Assembly: GCF_045999315.1 (NCBI RefSeq)
Contig: NZ_CP174607.1
Coordinates: forward strand, 930,001-994,000
DNA length: 64,000 bases
Direction: 5' to 3'
Source: Peredibacter sp045999315
GTDB lineage: Bacteria > Bdellovibrionota > Bacteriovoracia > Bacteriovoracales > Bacteriovoracaceae
Below are positions 1-8,372 of the stretch, in pieces (the first letter of the stretch is position 1; the number at the start of each line of letters is the position of its first letter). The notes beneath the pieces were generated by a model. The model searched no databases. It was not told where the DNA came from and saw only the letters and a list, made by a program, of their open reading frames with translations. Position numbers and translations under genes: made by a program.

Positions 1-1
1 A

Positions 2-151
2 AGAGCACAAACTATGGCAAAATCAGAGAGTGGTCTTGGAGTGAAGAAAGTCATCCTCGATCAGATTGTGCCACAGCATATGAAACACTATTTGAAGAAT
101 GCACAGCCGGCAATTCGTCAAGGAATGACGAAGGAGAATACAAATGAGTAG
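2..151 (+). CDS. flgJ: Flagellar rod-binding protein FlgJ-like, C-terminal fragment
   Basis: Open reading frame entering from the left edge, giving 49 codons before a TAG that overlaps the flgM start by 8 bp. The visible end contains MAKSESGLGVKKVILDQIV, which resembles the 'S-GLG' segment of the FlgJ rod-binding domain, a scaffold for flagellar rod assembly in the periplasm. Position just upstream of flgM-flgN-flgK-flgL is where flgJ sits in related flagellar operons. The call rests on this short motif and on context. The start and most of the domain lie outside the window. Another forward frame is also open from base 1 to 147, but it carries no motif. Confidence 0.5.
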   Translation, partial: RAQTMAKSESGLGVKKVILDQIVPQHMKHYLKNAQPAIRQGMTKENTNE

Positions 152-470
152 CATCGACACACGATCAGCCTTTTTTCCTCGTAGCAGAAGTGCTCAAGCC
201 GAGTCTACAAAACAAAGCGGTAAAGTGGACGCTCCTCAACGTAACAGTATGGAACGTGCTACTGAACTTACAGAAAAAACTGCTACTGATGCGAAAGTAA
301 ACATCGGCGACGGTGTTAAAGATTTCGCCCGTATCAAGAAGGCCGCGATGAGCGCTCCTGAAGTGGACAACACTGATAAGATCGCCCGTCTTAAAGCACA
401 GATCGCCGCTGGGACATACGAAGTAGATTACGACGGTCTCGCTGACAAAATCCTTACATCTGAGTTTTAA
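144..470 (+). CDS. flgM: Anti-sigma-28 factor FlgM
   Basis: 108 aa. FlgM binds the flagellar sigma factor FliA and holds late genes off until the hook is complete and FlgM is exported. The C-terminal half carries the family signature: DNTDKIARLKAQIAAGTYEV followed by DYDGLADKIL (residues about 76-105). The N-terminal half is polar and probably disordered, as usual. The ATG overlaps the end of the upstream flgJ-like gene, and flgN follows 8 bp after the stop, so the gene sits inside a flagellar operon. No fliA gene is in the window. Confidence 0.93.
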   Translation: MSSIDTRSAFFPRSRSAQAESTKQSGKVDAPQRNSMERATELTEKTATDAKVNIGDGVKDFARIKKAAMSAPEVDNTDKIARLKAQIAAGTYEVDYDGLADKILTSEF

Positions 471-478
471 AAGGAACG

Positions 479-985
479 ATGATGGACAATCGTCTGAACG
501 AGAAGAAACTCTACTTTCAGCGCGTACTCGCGGTGTGGGAAGGTTTCTGCCAACTTCACAAAGAGCTCTATGACCTGACTTGCGAAGAGTATCTTACTCT
601 CCTCGAGAGTGATATTGATAAGCTGGAAACCATGCTGCCGCTTAAAGATGAGATCATCTCTAAGATCGGTGAGCTGGAAAAAGATCGTTCAGAGCTTATT
701 GACCAATTAAACCATACAGGTCTTTTCGCAAATAAAATCGTGAAGGCCAGTGACCTACTTGCTTCTTTTGCTGAACTTGATCAGCAAAGCGCCATTCCCG
801 CTCTTAAAAACCTGAACTCTCTTTTGATTGATATCGTTCAGAAGATCCAGGAACAAAACAAGAAGAACCAACAGTTCTTAAACAAGGCCATGATTTCTCT
901 ACGTGAGATCAAACAAGGTTTCACTGGAAAGAAAAACTATTCAACCTACGGGGCAGACGGACTTACACGTTCGCTCAATAGATAA
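479..985 (+). CDS. flgN: Flagellar export chaperone FlgN
   Basis: 168 aa, almost wholly helical, with heptad-rich stretches and a basic, Asn-rich tail. FlgN-type chaperones bind the C-termini of the hook-junction proteins FlgK and FlgL in the cytoplasm and deliver them to the export gate. The two client genes follow directly. AAGGA lies just upstream of the ATG pair at 479/482, so either Met may be used. Sequence conservation in this family is weak, and the assignment rests on length, helical character and the position between flgM and flgK. Confidence 0.85.
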   Translation: MMDNRLNEKKLYFQRVLAVWEGFCQLHKELYDLTCEEYLTLLESDIDKLETMLPLKDEIISKIGELEKDRSELIDQLNHTGLFANKIVKASDLLASFAELDQQSAIPALKNLNSLLIDIVQKIQEQNKKNQQFLNKAMISLREIKQGFTGKKNYSTYGADGLTRSLNR

Positions 986-997
986 CAGAGGTCCCAC

Positions 998-2464
998 TTG
1001 GGTGCAGACTTACTGAATATTGGAAAATCTGGGTTGTTTACGGCGAAGTCGGCCATGTCGACGACGTCGCATAACATTGCCAATGCCAATACTGACGGAT
1101 ACTCCCGTCAGGAAGTAAGAATGGAAACCGGCCCTACTCTGGGTGAGGGCGATTACGTTCTCGGTACTGGCGTAGAAGTACAAAGCATCAAGCGTTCTCA
1201 CGACGAGCTCGTCGAGAAGAAATTAAACAATTCCATCACTGGCCATAAGTTCAACGAAGAAAGAACTCTTCAATTAGGTCACGTCGAAGAAATCTTCAAC
1301 GAGATTAACTCTGAAGGGATGAATAAGGTGATGAACCGTTTCTTCAACTCTTTCCGTGAACTCTCTAATCAACCGGAGAACGAAACTGTTCGTAACGTGG
1401 TTAAAGAAAACGCCAAGATCGTTGTTGGTGACTTCCACCGCATTCAGAAAAATTTAGATGATGTTCGTGCGAGCATTAACAAGAAAGTGGCGCTTACGGT
1501 TGATGAAGTAAACCTTCTCACCAAGAGCATTGCTAAACTCAATAAAGAAATTAACATCCAGGAAGTGGCCGGCGGTATGGCCAATGATCTTCGTGATCAG
1601 CGTGACCGTGCTCTTCGTACACTTGCTGAGTTCTTCCCTATCTCTACTTACACCGACAACAAGGGCCAATTCATTGTTGGTATCGAAGGTGTTGGCTCCA
1701 TCGTTTCCGGTGGTATTTCACAGGAGCTAGCTGTTGGGACCACGGTTCCAGAGGGCCAGACTTCTGCAGACAAGGGCGACATTCAAGTGTTCTTTGCCAA
1801 CCGTCCGGGTGTACCGATGACGGACAAGATTAAGGGCGGAACTCTTGGTGCTCAATTAAAAACTCGTAACGATGAAATTGTTGGACTAGAAAAACAAGTT
1901 GATGAGCTTGCTCACGGACTTGTGCTTGCCACCAACGCCATTCACCGCCGTGGTTTCGCAAACCACCCGGTGCCAGTCGATGCTCAAGGTAACCCAATTC
2001 CAAATGCCGCTCAAAAACAAGTTACCGGCATTAACTTCTTTAAAGAGCCGTTAGATTTAAAACGTGCTGCTGAATACATTTCACTTTCTGATGAAGTGGA
2101 AGCAGATGTTAATAACATTGCGGCCGCACTTGAGGCCAATAAGCCCGGTGACAACCGAGTTGCTCTTGCGGTCTCTAAGCTTCAGCATGAAAAAGTTCTC
2201 GGCGGTGGAACCACGACTTTCGAAGAACAATACTTAAAGTCTGTTGGTAACATCGGTCTTCAGGCCGGCAAATCGAAGATTGATGAAGAGCAGTCTCACG
2301 GAATTCTTGCTCAAGCAAAATCTTTTAAAGAACGTCTGGCGGGTGTATCGCTGGATGAAGAGGCGGCGAACATGGTTCGCTACCAAAATGCATACGAAGC
2401 TTCTGCAAAAGTAATCAGAGCTTCGGACGAAATGTTCAAAGCTGTTTTAGGACTACTTGGATAG
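998..2464 (+). CDS. flgK: Flagellar hook-associated protein 1 FlgK
   Basis: 488 aa. FlgK forms the hook-filament junction with FlgL. The N-terminus has the rod/hook motif SHNIANANTDGYSRQ (residues about 24-38), and the C-terminus has the matching YQNAYEASAKVI segment with DEMF close to the end. These termini fold together in the assembled junction. The start is TTG at 998: AGAGG at 987-991 gives suitable spacing, and no ATG lies nearby that would keep the conserved DLLNIGKSG start. It is 7 bp ahead of flgL. The middle, variable domain is of normal size. Confidence 0.95.
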   Translation: MGADLLNIGKSGLFTAKSAMSTTSHNIANANTDGYSRQEVRMETGPTLGEGDYVLGTGVEVQSIKRSHDELVEKKLNNSITGHKFNEERTLQLGHVEEIFNEINSEGMNKVMNRFFNSFRELSNQPENETVRNVVKENAKIVVGDFHRIQKNLDDVRASINKKVALTVDEVNLLTKSIAKLNKEINIQEVAGGMANDLRDQRDRALRTLAEFFPISTYTDNKGQFIVGIEGVGSIVSGGISQELAVGTTVPEGQTSADKGDIQVFFANRPGVPMTDKIKGGTLGAQLKTRNDEIVGLEKQVDELAHGLVLATNAIHRRGFANHPVPVDAQGNPIPNAAQKQVTGINFFKEPLDLKRAAEYISLSDEVEADVNNIAAALEANKPGDNRVALAVSKLQHEKVLGGGTTTFEEQYLKSVGNIGLQAGKSKIDEEQSHGILAQAKSFKERLAGVSLDEEAANMVRYQNAYEASAKVIRASDEMFKAVLGLLG

Positions 2465-2471
2465 GTAATGT

Positions 2472-3470
2472 ATGAGTAGAGTTTCAGAAAACAGTTCAGT
2501 CAGTTCCATCAACTATGCCGTAGGTAAAACGAAGGGCAAGGTGGAAGACCTGCAACTTAAAGGTTCGACTCTGAAACGAGTGTCGAAGCCTTCTGATGAT
2601 CCCATTGGAAATGTGGATCTACTCGCTATTCGTTCGCAAAATATCGACGCTGATCAATACCTCAGAAACTTAAACTTCGCCCAGACTCAGCTCTCATTCA
2701 CGGAAAACATTCTAGAAGAGATGACTGATCTTTTAGTGAAGGCGAAAGAACTTTCAGTTGGCCAGGCCTCTTCGATCTACTCGGCGGAAATCCGTCAGGG
2801 TGTGGCAAAAGAAATTCACCAGATCCGTCAGCAAGTTCTCTCTCTCGCCAACAAGCGTATGGGGAACAGATATCTTTTCGCCGGTCAGAAAGTTCTGACT
2901 CGTCCTTTCGATATGGAAGGAAAATATCACGGCGACAAAAACAAGATTAATATCGAGGTCAATAAGGACGTTTACGTTCCGATCAATATCACGGGCCAGG
3001 AGCTTTTCTACTCCAAAATGAAAAAGCCCGCTGAACGCTCTGACGTTGATTTAAAAATTGAAACGCAGGATCTCAATCCAGAAACTGCTGTGATGAGAAA
3101 GCCTGCGAGCATTAATCCTGAGCCACAAGAAGTACAGGCGACCATCTTTGATGAACTTCGCTCGCTTGAGAACGCTCTCCTTACCGACAACCCACAAGTG
3201 ATCCAGGGACTCCTTGAGCGCCTGGATGACAGCATTGAGCGCGTGGTGACCTATCGGACGGAAATTGGGGCCCTGACCAACACAATTAGTAATGCCGAAG
3301 GCAATATTGAGAAAACTAAACTATTAAACGAGGCCCATAAAAGTAAGATTGAAGATGCTGATGTTACCGAACTGTTCGCGGACCTTCAAAAAGAGCAAAA
3401 CGTCCTTAAGGCAACCTATAGAGCGAGCTCAAATTTGATGAATACAAGCCTAATGGACTTCCTGAAGTAA
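2472..3470 (+). CDS. flgL: Flagellar hook-associated protein 3 FlgL
   Basis: 332 aa, second hook-filament junction protein. It has the flagellin-like N-terminal helix with KRVSKPSDDPIGN (about residues 34-46) and a C-terminal helical region ending NLMNTSLMDFL, both typical of FlgL. It lies 7 bp after flgK and is the last structural gene of this operon. About 130 bp of non-coding DNA follow before csrA. The extra central insertion (about residues 170-230) is variable among homologues and carries nothing recognisable. Confidence 0.93.
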   Translation: MSRVSENSSVSSINYAVGKTKGKVEDLQLKGSTLKRVSKPSDDPIGNVDLLAIRSQNIDADQYLRNLNFAQTQLSFTENILEEMTDLLVKAKELSVGQASSIYSAEIRQGVAKEIHQIRQQVLSLANKRMGNRYLFAGQKVLTRPFDMEGKYHGDKNKINIEVNKDVYVPINITGQELFYSKMKKPAERSDVDLKIETQDLNPETAVMRKPASINPEPQEVQATIFDELRSLENALLTDNPQVIQGLLERLDDSIERVVTYRTEIGALTNTISNAEGNIEKTKLLNEAHKSKIEDADVTELFADLQKEQNVLKATYRASSNLMNTSLMDFLK

Positions 3471-3599
3471 GAAAATCTTACAATTTCTTAACTTTTGATA
3501 GAAATTATCTTGCATTTCCCCACCATTCTGTAATAAATCACACGCAACAAAACTTTATTGAGTTAGTCATATTCTTGACACGAAAGACAAGGATCAACC

Positions 3600-3830
3600 A
3601 TGCTGGTTCTGACAAGGAAGCTAGGAGAGAGCATTGCAATCGACGATAATATCAAGATTGTTGTGGTGCAAATAAAAGGCAAACAAGTACGCCTTGGGAT
3701 CAAAGCCCCTAAAGAAACTAAGATTCACCGCGAAGAGGTCTACCAGGCCATCCAAGATCAGAATACAGAGGCAGTTCAAGCCAGCATGTCTGACATCGCG
3801 CGCCTAGGTGAAGAGCTCAAGAAGAAATAA
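3600..3830 (+). CDS. csrA: Carbon storage / translational regulator CsrA
   Basis: 76 aa. CsrA is an RNA-binding homodimer that blocks translation by binding GGA motifs in mRNA leaders. The sequence starts MLVLTRKLGESIAIDDNIKI and continues with KGKQVRLGIKAPKETKIHREE, which is close to the canonical protein. The tail is about 15 residues longer than E. coli CsrA. Its neighbour fliW encodes the known protein antagonist of CsrA. Its own ribosome-binding site (AAGGA, 3589-3593) contains a GGA, so self-repression is possible but not shown. A loose -35-like TTGCAT at 3510 precedes it; I could not find a convincing -10. Confidence 0.96.
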   Translation: MLVLTRKLGESIAIDDNIKIVVVQIKGKQVRLGIKAPKETKIHREEVYQAIQDQNTEAVQASMSDIARLGEELKKK

Positions 3831-3855
3831 TTTTCCTCCTTGCTCATTTATTCGT

Positions 3856-3883
3856 TTGACTGATACCATCATAGTGCTATGGT
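3856..3883 (+). promoter_or_regulatory. Candidate promoter of fliW with overlapping palindrome
   Basis: TTGACT (3856-3861), 16-bp spacer, TATGGT (3878-3883). The -10 overlaps the first arm of a perfect 8-bp inverted repeat, ATGGTAAG (3879-3886) / CTTACCAT (3892-3899), with a 5-nt spacer. The repeat could be an operator at the start site or a short leader hairpin. Confidence 0.4.
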
Positions 3884-3917
3884 AAGAATACCTTACCATT
3901 TCATTTTGGAGGAATCC

Positions 3918-4469
3918 GTGAAAGTCAAAACCACTAGATTTGGGGAACTTGAAGTTAATCCAAATGATATCGTTACCTTTGCTGAAGGTCTTCTCGGTTT
4001 TGAAAATCTAAAAAAATACTTCGTTGTTGATCCAGGTGATAGCACTCTGATTCTATGGCTTCAGTCTACTGAGGATGAGAAAGTTGCATTTCCAATCATC
4101 GAACCTAAGATTTTCAAGCCAGATTATATCGCAAAACTTCTTCCAGCTGATCTGAATGGCCTTGAACTTGAGTCTCTTCAAACGGCCAAGCTTTATTCTA
4201 TCTTAACGATCCCTGCTAACGTGACAGAAATGTCAGCTAACCTTAAAGCTCCGGTTGTTATCAACTCGACTAAGAAAGTTGGTAAGCAGATCGTTCTTCA
4301 AGATTCTAAGCTTTCAGTGAAGCACGAGATGTACAAGGAACTTAAAACTTTCATCGTAAACTTCTCATCAGACGATGCTCGCCGTACTTCTTACGAGCCA
4401 AGCATTGCGCTTGAAACTGGTGACCTTAAATCGAATTCAACTTCGATTTCTCGCACTCTAGAAGCTTAA
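3918..4469 (+). CDS. fliW: Flagellar assembly factor FliW
   Basis: 183 aa. FliW binds flagellin and CsrA in alternation, linking flagellin level to translational repression. The N-terminus VKVKTTRFGELEVNPNDIV followed by TFAEGLLGFENL is typical of the family. I place the start at GTG 3918: GGAGG at 3908-3912 stands 5 nt before it, and the family begins at this point. The in-frame ATG at 3879 would lie inside the candidate promoter. The gene follows csrA by 87 bp and ends before a strong terminator. The ribosome-binding site forms a small GGA-GGAA-TCC stem-loop whose loop shows GGA, a possible CsrA site. Confidence 0.93.
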   Translation: MKVKTTRFGELEVNPNDIVTFAEGLLGFENLKKYFVVDPGDSTLILWLQSTEDEKVAFPIIEPKIFKPDYIAKLLPADLNGLELESLQTAKLYSILTIPANVTEMSANLKAPVVINSTKKVGKQIVLQDSKLSVKHEMYKELKTFIVNFSSDDARRTSYEPSIALETGDLKSNSTSISRTLEA

Positions 4470-4493
4470 TAGCTCACAAAAGATACCAAAACT

Positions 4494-4520
4494 AAAAAGC
4501 CCTCTTTCGAGGGCTTTTTT
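4494..4520. terminator. Bidirectional rho-independent terminator
   Basis: GCCCTC (4499-4504), loop TTTC, GAGGGC (4509-4514), flanked by A5 on the left and T6 on the right. It can stop transcription from fliW (+) and from the convergent TPR gene (-). Confidence 0.85.
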
Positions 4521-4531
4521 ATTTTCAGCAA

Positions 4532-5263
4532 TTATAAATTTACAGTGGTTTCAGTAGCACTTCTCGAAAGAGAAATGTACATGGTGGCCTCAGGATGACT
4601 TGGCTCACGTGAAAGCACGTTTTGCCACTCAGCTTGCGCCTCAATGATGTTGCCGTTTCCGTAATAAAGCAGTCCAAGCGCAATTCTCGCCGGCATGTAA
4701 CCAGGCTGCTCGTTCTTTAAGCGTTTAAGCTCTTCAAACGCCTTAGAAGTGAACCCTTTCTTAGTATAGGTCTTGGCAACTTTGATTCTGATTTCAAGAT
4801 TGTCCGGATCTAAAGTGATCGCCTTATTGTATTCAAACAGGGCCTCGTCCACGCGGCCATATGAAGCGTACATTTCTGCCAGCTCATAGTGCTTAAGCGA
4901 GAACTTTTTATTTAGATGAGGATCTGAAAGACCCTGCTGCTGAGTATTTTTAACCTGATTATTGGCCTTCTCGAAGATCGCCTTCGCTTCTTCGTATTTG
5001 CCGATATCGTTATAAATAACTGAAAGCGAGATCGCAGCGTCGGTATGGTGAGGATCAAGCTCCAGCACGCGGCTAAAGGCCTTAATCGCCTTCCCTAGCT
5101 CCCCTCTCACGTGGAACACGTTAGCGAGGTAGAAAAACGCTTCTGTAGCGTTTGGGTTCTGTTCAATGATTTCGTTTAGAAAGAGACTCGCAGTTTTAAG
5201 ATCATTTTTTTGGAAGGCATCTTTGGCTTTTTTCAATAGATCGCTAAGTTTCACATTTTCCAA
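4532..5263 (-). CDS. TPR-repeat protein
   Basis: 243 aa. No signal peptide is seen, so it is probably cytoplasmic. About five tetratricopeptide repeats span nearly the whole chain, with clear hits such as AFFYLANVFHVRGELGKAIK, ALFEYNKAITLDPDNLEIRI and ARIALGLLYYGNGNIIEA. TPR arrays bind partner proteins. The start is TTG 5263 with GGAG six bases before it. It follows bamD by 15 bp and is the last gene of a five-gene run on this strand. No specific role can be read from the sequence. Confidence 0.8.
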   Translation of the reverse strand: MENVKLSDLLKKAKDAFQKNDLKTASLFLNEIIEQNPNATEAFFYLANVFHVRGELGKAIKAFSRVLELDPHHTDAAISLSVIYNDIGKYEEAKAIFEKANNQVKNTQQQGLSDPHLNKKFSLKHYELAEMYASYGRVDEALFEYNKAITLDPDNLEIRIKVAKTYTKKGFTSKAFEELKRLKNEQPGYMPARIALGLLYYGNGNIIEAQAEWQNVLSREPSHPEATMYISLSRSATETTVNL

Positions 5264-5278
5264 AGCTGTCTCCAGGTC

Positions 5279-6022
5279 TTAAAGGTGTTTCTGACATTCG
5301 TCTTTAACAGATTTTATTTCTTTCTGGTCCCGTTTATCAACCGATGAGTAAAACTTTTCCACGTATTCTAAACATGGCTGCCACTCTTTAAGCTTCGAAG
5401 TAGCTAGAATTGTTCTCACCATAGCGTGATTTCTGGTTTTTTCGTCCTGGTGATTTTCCAGAATATCTAAATACCAATAACGAGCGGCCGAAAACTCTTT
5501 GGTCTTAAAATAAAAGTCAGCGATGTACTGATCTTTTTCACGAAGCATGGTCTTGGCCTTCACAATTTTCTGCTCGGCCTCCACACGATAACTAGAGTCC
5601 CCGTATTTCTGAATTACTTCATCGTAATATTTCAAAGACTCAATCGCCGGCTCTAAATCGCGGTCAATCGTATCTGGAATTTGTTTATAGTAAGATTCAG
5701 CGATCTTAAACACCACGTATGGAATTTTCTCATGGCGAGGATGGAAATCGCGGAACAAAAGATAGGCCGCTGCTGATTCAATGTAGTTTTCTTGCAGAAA
5801 CAGAATGTCCGCTTGCAAAAGTTCAGCTGGAGTCGCGTAGAACGAGTAAGGGTGCTGAGTTTTAATTAAATTCAATTTCTCGGTCGCGAGGATGTAGCGT
5901 TCAGCTCCCATAAGCTCCTCAGCTTCCTTATAAAGAATTTCTGCTTCAGTTTTGCCCTTAGGTTTATCCGAAGCGCAAGAGGCCAATAAAACAATTAGAA
6001 CGATAAAAACAATATTTCTCAT
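5279..6022 (-). CDS. bamD: Outer-membrane assembly lipoprotein BamD
   Basis: 247 aa. BamD is the essential lipoprotein partner of BamA in inserting outer-membrane barrels. The signal peptide ends in a lipobox, LLASC (Cys about 16). The mature part opens with the family pattern AEILYKEAEELMGAERYILA and contains TPR-like repeats (YSFYATPAELLQADILFLQE, and YEVIQKYGDS-type segments). Length matches the family. The ATG overlaps the stop of the upstream permease gene by 4 bp. The many barrels in this window are its likely clients. Confidence 0.85.
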   Translation of the reverse strand: MRNIVFIVLIVLLASCASDKPKGKTEAEILYKEAEELMGAERYILATEKLNLIKTQHPYSFYATPAELLQADILFLQENYIESAAAYLLFRDFHPRHEKIPYVVFKIAESYYKQIPDTIDRDLEPAIESLKYYDEVIQKYGDSSYRVEAEQKIVKAKTMLREKDQYIADFYFKTKEFSAARYWYLDILENHQDEKTRNHAMVRTILATSKLKEWQPCLEYVEKFYSSVDKRDQKEIKSVKDECQKHL

Positions 6023-7047
6023 AGCTGGACCGATAAATCCTTGTAGATTTCCTTAAAGAGTAACTTAAAAAACGCAATAAAGGGAATAATCACGATCATT
6101 CCCACGATTCCCCCAAGCTGAGAACCAATAATAATGCTCACCACCACCACAATTGGATGCAAATTAACAATTTTCGACACCAAAAGTGGAAACACCAGAA
6201 TCATATCAATGAGATTGGCCAAAGTGAAAATGATGACCATGCTTAACATCGACACATTTGGGTCTTTCGAAAGAAGAGCGATAAAAAAGGCCGGAATAAA
6301 ACCAATCACAGGGCCGATGTACGGAAGAATATTTGTCACTCCCGCCACAAAACCTAAAATAAACGGATAAGGGAATCCCACGATCAATAGACCCAAAGTC
6401 ACCAAAGTTCCCAGAATGGTGGCCTCGATAAACTTCGCGATGATGTATTCACCAAACTTGGTATTAAATTGAGAAAAAAGCACATAACTTTTTTCGAAGA
6501 TAGGATTGGGAATGGCCTCTAAGAGTCTCTGACTGAATCCACGACTCTCCATAAAGAAGAACCACAAAAAGAGCGGCACCAGCAACATCCACTCAAACAT
6601 GGCCGATAAATAATCCGGAATATGATTCAGAAAGTTAGTTCCATGCGATTCAATTTTTGCCATCACAAAGTTCACGGGATCGAGCTTCAGCTTTACACCA
6701 AAACGATCAAAGACCTTCACCTTAAGTCCAAAAACCTTGTCCTGCAGAATCTTCTGGGCCTCAGGTAATTGTGCCGAGAGTTTTCCGAAATCGGTGTCCA
6801 TGTTGTAGAGAGTGGCAAAAAGCGGAAAGAACATAAAGGACACGCCCACCAGCATGATACAAAAATAAATAAAACGCTGTTTTTTACTTCCGGTCGTGAG
6901 CTTCACCGTGAAGGGCTTGGTCATAAGGTAGAGAATATAAGCAAAACCAAATGGCAGAGTCAGACGTGGGAACAAAATAGCAAAGATCACCGCACCGGCA
7001 AACATCGCTAAAAATAAGTAGAGTTTTATTTTTTGATTTCGTTTCAT
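6019..7047 (-). CDS. AI-2E/PerM-family membrane transporter
   Basis: 342 aa. It has the family layout: two N-terminal membrane segments, a soluble stretch of about 100 residues, then a cluster of about five more helices. The family signature FPYPFILGFVAGVTNILPYI followed by GPVIGFIPA is present near residues 225-255. Members move small molecules (autoinducer-2, Na+/H+ antiport and others), and the substrate cannot be told from sequence. The gene abuts the cyclic-nucleotide-binding gene and overlaps bamD, so all are probably co-transcribed. Confidence 0.82.
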   Translation of the reverse strand: MKRNQKIKLYLFLAMFAGAVIFAILFPRLTLPFGFAYILYLMTKPFTVKLTTGSKKQRFIYFCIMLVGVSFMFFPLFATLYNMDTDFGKLSAQLPEAQKILQDKVFGLKVKVFDRFGVKLKLDPVNFVMAKIESHGTNFLNHIPDYLSAMFEWMLLVPLFLWFFFMESRGFSQRLLEAIPNPIFEKSYVLFSQFNTKFGEYIIAKFIEATILGTLVTLGLLIVGFPYPFILGFVAGVTNILPYIGPVIGFIPAFFIALLSKDPNVSMLSMVIIFTLANLIDMILVFPLLVSKIVNLHPIVVVVSIIIGSQLGGIVGMIVIIPFIAFFKLLFKEIYKDLSVQL

Positions 7048-7656
7048 CTATATACGTTGCTCAAGTTCTTTCACTTTCTTTTTCAGGGTCACGATCTCAC
7101 GAGTAAGTTGCCCCATACGATTGGCCATAATGAGAGCGGTCTCACGAAGGAACTTGGCACCCAATACCGGATAAAGTTCCAGCATACGCTCGAGATCCGG
7201 TTTAAAGATTCCAAGGAGCACGGTGTTTTCCGCCGCCACGACCGTTGCACTTCGACGATTGAACTCTTCTAATAGTCCCATCTCACCAAAGTACTGGCGC
7301 TTTTCCAGACGAATCACAAACTCACCCATTTCCTCGCTTTGAGGTCCATAGTTGGCGTGAACATTTACCGCACCAGAAAAAATAAAATAAAAACCATAAC
7401 CCGAGTCACCTTGCTTGAAGATCACTTCATTGGTCATGAATTCACGGCGATGTAAAAATTTGGTGAAGAGTCTCACTTCATTATCAGAGAATGAATTAAG
7501 GACCGAGACCTTTTTAAAAAAGTCGTGATAACTTTCTTTCGCCATAAACGAAAGTGGGCTCGCGTCCCAGAGATATTTGAGGATCGGAATTTCCAGACGG
7601 TCCCCAGTTGATTCGCCTCGAGACATCTTTTCCATCACTTCTTTTTCGTAACTCAT
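7048..7656 (-). CDS. Cyclic-nucleotide-binding domain protein without DNA-binding domain
   Basis: 202 aa. A single CRP-type beta-roll lies at about residues 50-165. The phosphate-binding cassette reads YFGEMGLLEEFNRRSATVVA, with Gly-Glu and Arg in the positions that contact cAMP/cGMP. After it comes a helical tail ending LTREIVTLKKKVKELEQRI, a likely coiled coil. There is no helix-turn-helix, so it is a nucleotide-responsive adaptor and not a classical transcription factor. The 4-bp overlap with the TPR membrane protein upstream and the direct abutment with the permease suggest one operon. Confidence 0.8.
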   Translation of the reverse strand: MSYEKEVMEKMSRGESTGDRLEIPILKYLWDASPLSFMAKESYHDFFKKVSVLNSFSDNEVRLFTKFLHRREFMTNEVIFKQGDSGYGFYFIFSGAVNVHANYGPQSEEMGEFVIRLEKRQYFGEMGLLEEFNRRSATVVAAENTVLLGIFKPDLERMLELYPVLGAKFLRETALIMANRMGQLTREIVTLKKKVKELEQRI

Positions 7657-8309
7657 TTGAGTTCCTCTAAACCTGTATTTTTAATCCATCCCTGGTAGCG
7701 AGAAGGATAAAGAATTTTTCTCCATTCGCCTTTATGAGTGGCGAGAACTAAAACACCTGATGGGAGTTCTTCACGAGAAGCAAAAATTGCTGATGGCCCT
7801 TCTTGAATTCCTTGCGGAGTTGTGACAACTGCCAAAGGCCAGGAATTGATCCAAAAATCCACACCTACAATGAGAAGAACAAACACTGTGAGAGCGCTAA
7901 AAAGGGCCAGTGATTTTTTCTTAAGCACTCCGATCATGCCCGCAATTAAAATAAACAGGGCAAGCGTGCTGAGAATACCTTCAGAAGCAATCATCGCGCC
8001 ACGAACGGCGTAATCGCTCCAGGCAAGAGGTTTTTCCAAACGAGTGGTATCTAGAGCACTTTCAACTACCTCAAGATTTTGTTCAGATTCTTTTGAAACA
8101 AAACCCTCACGCTCTGCTTGTAACAAATGAAAGCGCGCCTTACCGAACTCTTTCATCCCAGCATAGACCGTGCCCATGTTGTAATGCCAGAGTCCAGGGG
8201 AGATCTTAGACTTATTGGCCTCTAATGTCTGAAGGGCCTTCGCAAAGTCCTTTTGAACATATAAAGCCTCAACTGTTTTCAACGTGTCTTCGATAGTAGT
8301 ATCCTCCAA
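7653..8309 (-). CDS. Membrane protein with N-terminal TPR and C-terminal SH3-like region (BatE-like)
   Basis: 218 aa. Residues 1-90 are TPR-like (LWHYNMGTVYAGMKEFGKAR). Two hydrophobic segments follow (about 108-128 and 134-155). The tail, with GVLVLATHKGEWRKILYPS and then QGWI, looks like a bacterial SH3 module. This order resembles BatE of aerotolerance operons, but no batA-D genes are near. The start is doubtful: TTG 8309 overlaps GGAGG (8303-8307), and the only in-frame codon at good distance from that site is ATC (8294). First gene of the 8.3-4.5 kb operon. Confidence 0.55.
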   Translation of the reverse strand: MEDTTIEDTLKTVEALYVQKDFAKALQTLEANKSKISPGLWHYNMGTVYAGMKEFGKARFHLLQAEREGFVSKESEQNLEVVESALDTTRLEKPLAWSDYAVRGAMIASEGILSTLALFILIAGMIGVLKKKSLALFSALTVFVLLIVGVDFWINSWPLAVVTTPQGIQEGPSAIFASREELPSGVLVLATHKGEWRKILYPSRYQGWIKNTGLEELK

Positions 8310-8372
8310 AAAGTCAGGGTATTATCCCTTATCGACGAGAAATAAATCAAGAAATTCAGTTCGAAGGATCGA

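Noticed and set aside
3879..3917. Longer FliW starting at ATG 3879
   Set aside because: GGAGG and the family N-terminus point to GTG 3918, and the upstream ATG lies in the candidate promoter.
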